NCBI GenBank assembly: GCA_026645635.1 | Contig: JAPKMV010000127.1 | Coordinates: 1 to 8,210, forward strand | Direction: 5' to 3' | DNA length: 8,210 nt | Source of the DNA: Caldilineaceae bacterium | Lineage (GTDB): Bacteria; Chloroflexota; Anaerolineae; Caldilineales; Caldilineaceae | Part shown: positions 5,940-8,210 of the stretch, in pieces | Layout of the letters: every line of letters begins with the position of its first letter | How positions within the stretch are numbered: the stretch's first letter is position 1 | Notes under the pieces: model-generated | Told to the model about the DNA's origin: nothing | Seen by the model: the letters and a program-made list of their open reading frames with translations, nothing else | The model's database searches: none | Program-made: the position numbers and the translations under genes

Positions 5940-6761
5940 ATGAAAACGATGACAGCAATGCCCACCGCCCCCGCTGCCAATCGCCTTGATGGCGTGCGGG
6001 TCGCCATTACCCATGACAAAGAGCAGGTGAAGGATCAGGCCGAACTGTTCCGCGCGCTGGGCGCGGAGGTGTTCTTCTACCCCTGCATCGAGATCGTCCC
6101 CTACGAGCATACCGGCGAACTGGACGCCGCGCTGAAGGAGGCAATCGCCGGGAAATACGACTGGATCGTGCTCAACGACGCCGACACCGCGCTGGTCGTG
6201 GGCGAGCGCATGGCCGCCATCGGCGCCGACCCGAACCAGATTCCGCGGCGGCTCAAGGTGGCCTCGATCGGCTGCATGACCGAACGCTACACCAACGAGT
6301 TCATGGGGCTGCAAGCCACCTTCGCGCCGGAGGTCTACACACCGCAGTATGTGGCGGAGGCGCTCAAGTTGAAGGCGGGCGACCGCGTGCTCCTGCCCCA
6401 GTCTTCGATGACGCGCATGAGCCTGGCGCACTGTCTGCGCGACACCGGCGCCGAAGTCACCGCCATCAACGCCTATCGCACGCTGGTCGGGCGCGGCGGC
6501 GACGGCGTGCCCGTGCTGCTCTGGGAAGGCAAGATCGACTGCATCACCTTCACCTTTCCCACGGCCGTGCGCTATTTCTTCAAGCGGCTCGATCTCGAAG
6601 GCGGCACGCCCGCCATGCTCGACGATGTCTGCGTCGCCTGCATCGGCCCGCTGACCGCATCCGCCGCCCAAGATTACGGCATGCACGTCGACGTACTGCC
6701 CGAACAGCACACCATCGAAGGCATGGTCAACGCCGTCGCGGCGTACTTTGCCGCTCGGTGA
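5940..6761 (+). CDS. hemD: Uroporphyrinogen-III synthase
   Basis: The 273-residue protein has the two-domain HEM4 fold pattern. It begins with LDGVRVAITHDKEQVKDQAELFRALGAE (residues 16-43), a usual start of domain 1. DWIVLNDADTALVV (74-87), VASIGCMTERYTNE (107-120), INAYRT (176-181) and ITFTFPTAVRYFF (202-214) follow. The conserved end is CIGPLTASAAQDYG...HTIEGMVNAVAAYF (234-270). The enzyme closes hydroxymethylbilane into uroporphyrinogen III in the cytoplasm, with inversion of ring D, on the path to heme, cobalamin and related tetrapyrroles. AGGAAG at 5928-5933, 6 bases before ATG 5940, fixes the start. The Asn-Asp at 79-80 replaces the more usual Thr-Ser, which is common in this fast-evolving family. 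No other tetrapyrrole gene is adjacent in the window. Confidence 0.88.
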   Translation: MKTMTAMPTAPAANRLDGVRVAITHDKEQVKDQAELFRALGAEVFFYPCIEIVPYEHTGELDAALKEAIAGKYDWIVLNDADTALVVGERMAAIGADPNQIPRRLKVASIGCMTERYTNEFMGLQATFAPEVYTPQYVAEALKLKAGDRVLLPQSSMTRMSLAHCLRDTGAEVTAINAYRTLVGRGGDGVPVLLWEGKIDCITFTFPTAVRYFFKRLDLEGGTPAMLDDVCVACIGPLTASAAQDYGMHVDVLPEQHTIEGMVNAVAAYFAAR

Positions 6762-6764
6762 AAT

Positions 6765-6889
6765 GGGGAGATTGAGAGATTGAGAGATTAGGAGATTAGG
6801 AGATTGACCCGAAGCGCCAATCTCCTAATCCCCCAATCTCCTAATCCCCCAATCTCCTAATCTCCAGTCTCTAATCTCCCAATCTCCAA
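6765..6889. repeat. Octanucleotide repeat array in two opposed arms
   Basis: A G-rich arm (6765-6806) is built from about five 8-base units of the form TNGGAGAT/TGAGAGAT. After an 11-base gap comes a C-rich arm (6818-6889) of about nine units, alternating CAATCTCC and TAATCCCC and then decaying. The arms are complementary: 6791-6806 pairs with 6818-6833 at 15 of 16 positions, with more, weaker pairing outward. The array starts 3 bases after the hemD stop and ends 14 bases before the tRNA promoter. It could serve as a bidirectional terminator-like stem or simply be a slippage-prone microsatellite. Confidence 0.85.
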
Positions 6890-6902
6890 TCCCTCCCCAA
6901 AC

Positions 6903-6931
6903 TTGCCCGCGCCGCCTCCCTCACGTATAAT
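6903..6931 (+). promoter_or_regulatory. Promoter of the tRNA-Ser/SRP RNA unit
   Basis: TTGCCC (6903-6908), a 17-base spacer and a perfect TATAAT (6926-6931) lie just ahead of the tRNA gene. The predicted start near 6938 leaves about 6 bases of leader. No second promoter is visible between tRNA and SRP RNA, so both are probably made from this one. Confidence 0.75.
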
Positions 6932-6943
6932 CCTCTTTTGCAT

Positions 6944-7034
<91 letters not shown>

Positions 7035-7039
7035 AAATT

Positions 7040-7190
7040 CGTGTGTTCTCCTCGCCTCGCCAGGCGCTGGGTCCCGTGCGGCAGGACACTGTGAACTCCG
7101 CCAGGGTCGGAAGGCAGCAACGGTAAGCAGCCCGTCTTGGGTGACACGGGGCAGCCTGGTGGTCTGGCGGGGCGGGGGGAGCACACGAGT
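7040..7190 (+). ncRNA. ffs: Signal recognition particle RNA (4.5S-type, small bacterial)
   Basis: The conserved SRP domain is plain. CCAGG (7101-7105) and AGCA (7116-7119) face each other across the symmetric loop, and a GGAA tetraloop (7109-7112) caps the helix. CCCGTG/CACGGG (7073-7078 and 7145-7150) forms the helix below. The outer helix continues through CCTCGCCAG (7055-7063) with CTGGCGGGG (7164-7172) and then outward to 7040-7045 (CGTGTG) with 7182-7187 (CACACG), about 24 bp with several G-U pairs. The RNA binds Ffh and directs nascent membrane and secreted proteins to FtsY at the membrane. It starts only a few bases after the tRNA CCA and ends in a T tract. The mature ends are not certain; the canonical molecule would be about 100-120 nt within this span. 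Confidence 0.92.
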
Positions 7191-7195
7191 TTTTT
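7164..7195 (+). terminator. Terminator formed by the SRP RNA closing stem
   Basis: The 3' strand of the SRP RNA outer helix (7164-7187) is followed at once by TTTTTT (7190-7195). The long G+C-rich stem plus T run has the form of an intrinsic terminator whose 5' strand is the beginning of the SRP RNA itself. Confidence 0.6.
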
Positions 7196-7214
7196 ATTGG
7201 AGAGAAGATGTGTG

Positions 7215-7276
7215 TTACGTGTTGCATGCTACGTGTGATGTCACATGTCAGGCGGCGCGCAACACGCAGCACGTGA
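7215..7276 (+). other. Structured leader ahead of the histidine phosphatase gene
   Basis: ACGTGTGA (7231-7238) and TCACATGT (7241-7248) form a compact hairpin. An outer stem pairs TTACGTGTTGCATG (7215-7228) with CACGCAGCACGTGA (7263-7276), 14 positions with three G-U or mismatched pairs. The outer stem ends 1 base before the AGGAA ribosome site at 7278. The repeated ACGTGT motif may instead reflect a short tandem repeat. No promoter is clear between the SRP terminator and this leader. Confidence 0.4.
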
Positions 7277-7289
7277 CAGGAACCATACG

Positions 7290-7883
7290 GTGAAATCGAA
7301 CGGAACCGCAACACCAGCCAAGACAATCGTCTATCTAGCCCGCCACGGCACACCCGATTGGAACATGAAGGACATTCGCTACGACGTGCCGCCGGGGCCG
7401 CCCCTGGTGGAGAAGGGGGAACGGGAAGCGCGCCAGCTTGGCGAGTTCCTGCGCGACGCCGGTGTGCGCACCGTCTACGCCAGCCCGCTCGTCCGCGCAC
7501 AGCGCACGGCGGAACTCGCCGGCGATGTAGCAGGGCTGCCGATCACCGTCGTGGACAGCATCGCGGAGTATCGCCGCGAAGAGAACGACGATGCCGTGTT
7601 CGCACGCTTTGTCGCCTGCTTCGAGGCGGCAGCCGAGGAAGCCGCCGCCACCGGGCCGGTTGCGCTGGTCAGCCACGGCGGCCCGGTGCGCGTCATGCTC
7701 GAACGGCTCGGGGTGAGCAGCGACCACGTCTGGCACTATCGCCGCCAGTTCGACCACCAGAACCCGCTGCCACCCGCCGGCGCCTGGGAACTCAGCCGCT
7801 ACGGTTCAGGTCCTTGGGAGGCGCGGCTCGTCTTTTCGCCGCAAACGTACACCGCCTTTCAGCCGGCGCCCGTCTTTGTCTAG
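7290..7883 (+). CDS. Histidine phosphatase family protein (phosphoglycerate mutase-like)
   Basis: The 197-residue protein starts at GTG 7290, chosen because AGGAA (7278-7282) lies 7 bases upstream; the frame is open further back to 7245 but without a ribosome site. The RHG motif of the branch-1 histidine phosphatases is at R18-H19-G20 ([11 protein letters not shown]), with H19 as the phospho-acceptor. [11 protein letters not shown] (65-75) supplies the second arginine region, and E93 in SIAEYR may be the acid. The second catalytic histidine is H129 in [13 protein letters not shown]. It removes phosphate from a small metabolite or phosphoprotein; whether it is a mutase, CobC-like or broad phosphatase cannot be decided. 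The length fits the short phosphatase members rather than true GpmA (about 250 aa). A strong terminator follows. Confidence 0.9.
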   Translation: MKSNGTATPAKTIVYLARHGTPDWNMKDIRYDVPPGPPLVEKGEREARQLGEFLRDAGVRTVYASPLVRAQRTAELAGDVAGLPITVVDSIAEYRREENDDAVFARFVACFEAAAEEAAATGPVALVSHGGPVRVMLERLGVSSDHVWHYRRQFDHQNPLPPAGAWELSRYGSGPWEARLVFSPQTYTAFQPAPVFV

Positions 7884-7890
7884 CCGATTG

Positions 7891-7922
7891 ACCTGGTTTC
7901 CAACGAAACCAGGTTTCTTTTT
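7891..7922 (+). terminator. Rho-independent terminator after the histidine phosphatase gene
   Basis: ACCTGGTTTC (7891-7900) and GAAACCAGGT (7905-7914) form a perfect 10-bp stem with a CAAC loop, followed by TTCTTTTT to 7922. It works for plus-strand transcription only and starts 7 bases after the phosphatase stop. Confidence 0.92.
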
Positions 7923-7948
7923 ATGTCAATTCAGAACACACCCAACCG

Positions 7949-8210
7949 ATGAACACAGCACGCAACTTTTTCACCTTGCTCGCCGACGCCGCCCAGCGCA
8001 ACGACTCGCTGCTCTGCGTCGGGCTGGACCCAAACCCGGCGCAGATTCCCAGCCGCTTTCGCCAGGACAACCAGGATGTTGCCGCCGCGATCCTGGCCTG
8101 GCACCGCGATCTCATCGCACAGACGCAGGATCTGGTCTGCTGCTACAAGCCCAACATTGCCTTCTTCGAAGCGCTGGGCGCGGCCGGCATGGATCTCTTG
8201 CGCCAGACCC
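7949..8210 (+). CDS. pyrF: Orotidine 5'-phosphate decarboxylase, type 2 subfamily (5' part)
   Basis: The first 87 residues are present and the gene runs off the window. They include [14 protein letters not shown] (residues 21-34) and [19 protein letters not shown] (63-81). These are the beta-1 and beta-2 segments of the PyrF type 2 group, with D27 and K67 in the orotidine monophosphate site. The main catalytic DxKRxDI motif would lie beyond the window. The enzyme turns OMP into UMP, the last step of de novo pyrimidine synthesis. The ATG at 7949 fits the family N-terminus (NFFTLLADA...[11 protein letters not shown]). The ribosome site is weak. A strong terminator lies 26 bases upstream and no clear promoter is visible between, so expression may rest on read-through or an unrecognised promoter. 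Confidence 0.93.
   Translation, partial: MNTARNFFTLLADAAQRNDSLLCVGLDPNPAQIPSRFRQDNQDVAAAILAWHRDLIAQTQDLVCCYKPNIAFFEALGAAGMDLLRQT

Noticed and set aside
5766..6710. Long minus-strand open frame opposite hemD
   Set aside because: It lies almost wholly antisense to hemD, which has a ribosome site and family motifs. The antisense translation shows no domain.
6765..6889. Possible CRISPR or origin iterons in the octamer array
   Set aside because: The units are 8 bases with no spacers and in opposite orientations. No DnaA box cluster or replication gene is nearby.

Overview
The window (GC-rich, about 60% by eye) looks like a chromosomal segment of an environmental bacterium, most plausibly a member of the Chloroflexota (Anaerolineae/Caldilinea-like). 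That placement is inferred from the overall look of the housekeeping proteins, the abundance of short palindromic and octamer repeats, and defence-gene debris. No rRNA or other decisive marker is present.

Layout. (1) Positions 1-2103 are accessory DNA. A 25-bp inverted repeat (131-155 and 2079-2103, 23/25 matching) brackets a mosaic: a frameshifted IS1182-type transposase fragment, a short possible relic of an adenine methyltransferase C-terminus, a 72-bp perfect hairpin element, an intact Phd/VapC-type toxin-antitoxin pair with its own extended -10 promoter, a broken third ORF behind it, and a doubly damaged fragment resembling the DrmA-type helicase of DISARM defence. The right end carries three boxes at an exact 22-bp period. 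(2) Positions 2114-3898 are on the minus strand: the ssrA tmRNA with promoter, tag frame and terminator, preceded by an MFS transporter. (3) Positions 3918-5715 are a tight plus-strand operon: family I inorganic pyrophosphatase, a GNAT acetyltransferase and a class I SAM methyltransferase, with overlapping start and stop codons. (4) Positions 5940-6761 hold uroporphyrinogen-III synthase, followed by a two-armed octamer repeat array (6765-6889). (5) Positions 6903-7195 are a small RNA transcription unit: promoter, tRNA-Ser(GGA), SRP 4.5S-type RNA and terminator. (6) Positions 7290-7883 encode a histidine phosphatase, followed by a strong terminator and then the 5' part of pyrF (OMP decarboxylase), which runs off the window.

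The core part is ordinary housekeeping: stalled-ribosome rescue, protein targeting, pyrophosphate removal, heme and pyrimidine synthesis. I see no intact new system. The most unusual region is the first 2.1 kb, which reads as an eroded defence island in which only the toxin-antitoxin pair remains intact. The RNA unit in which the SRP RNA closing stem doubles as the terminator stem is the neatest structural feature of the core.
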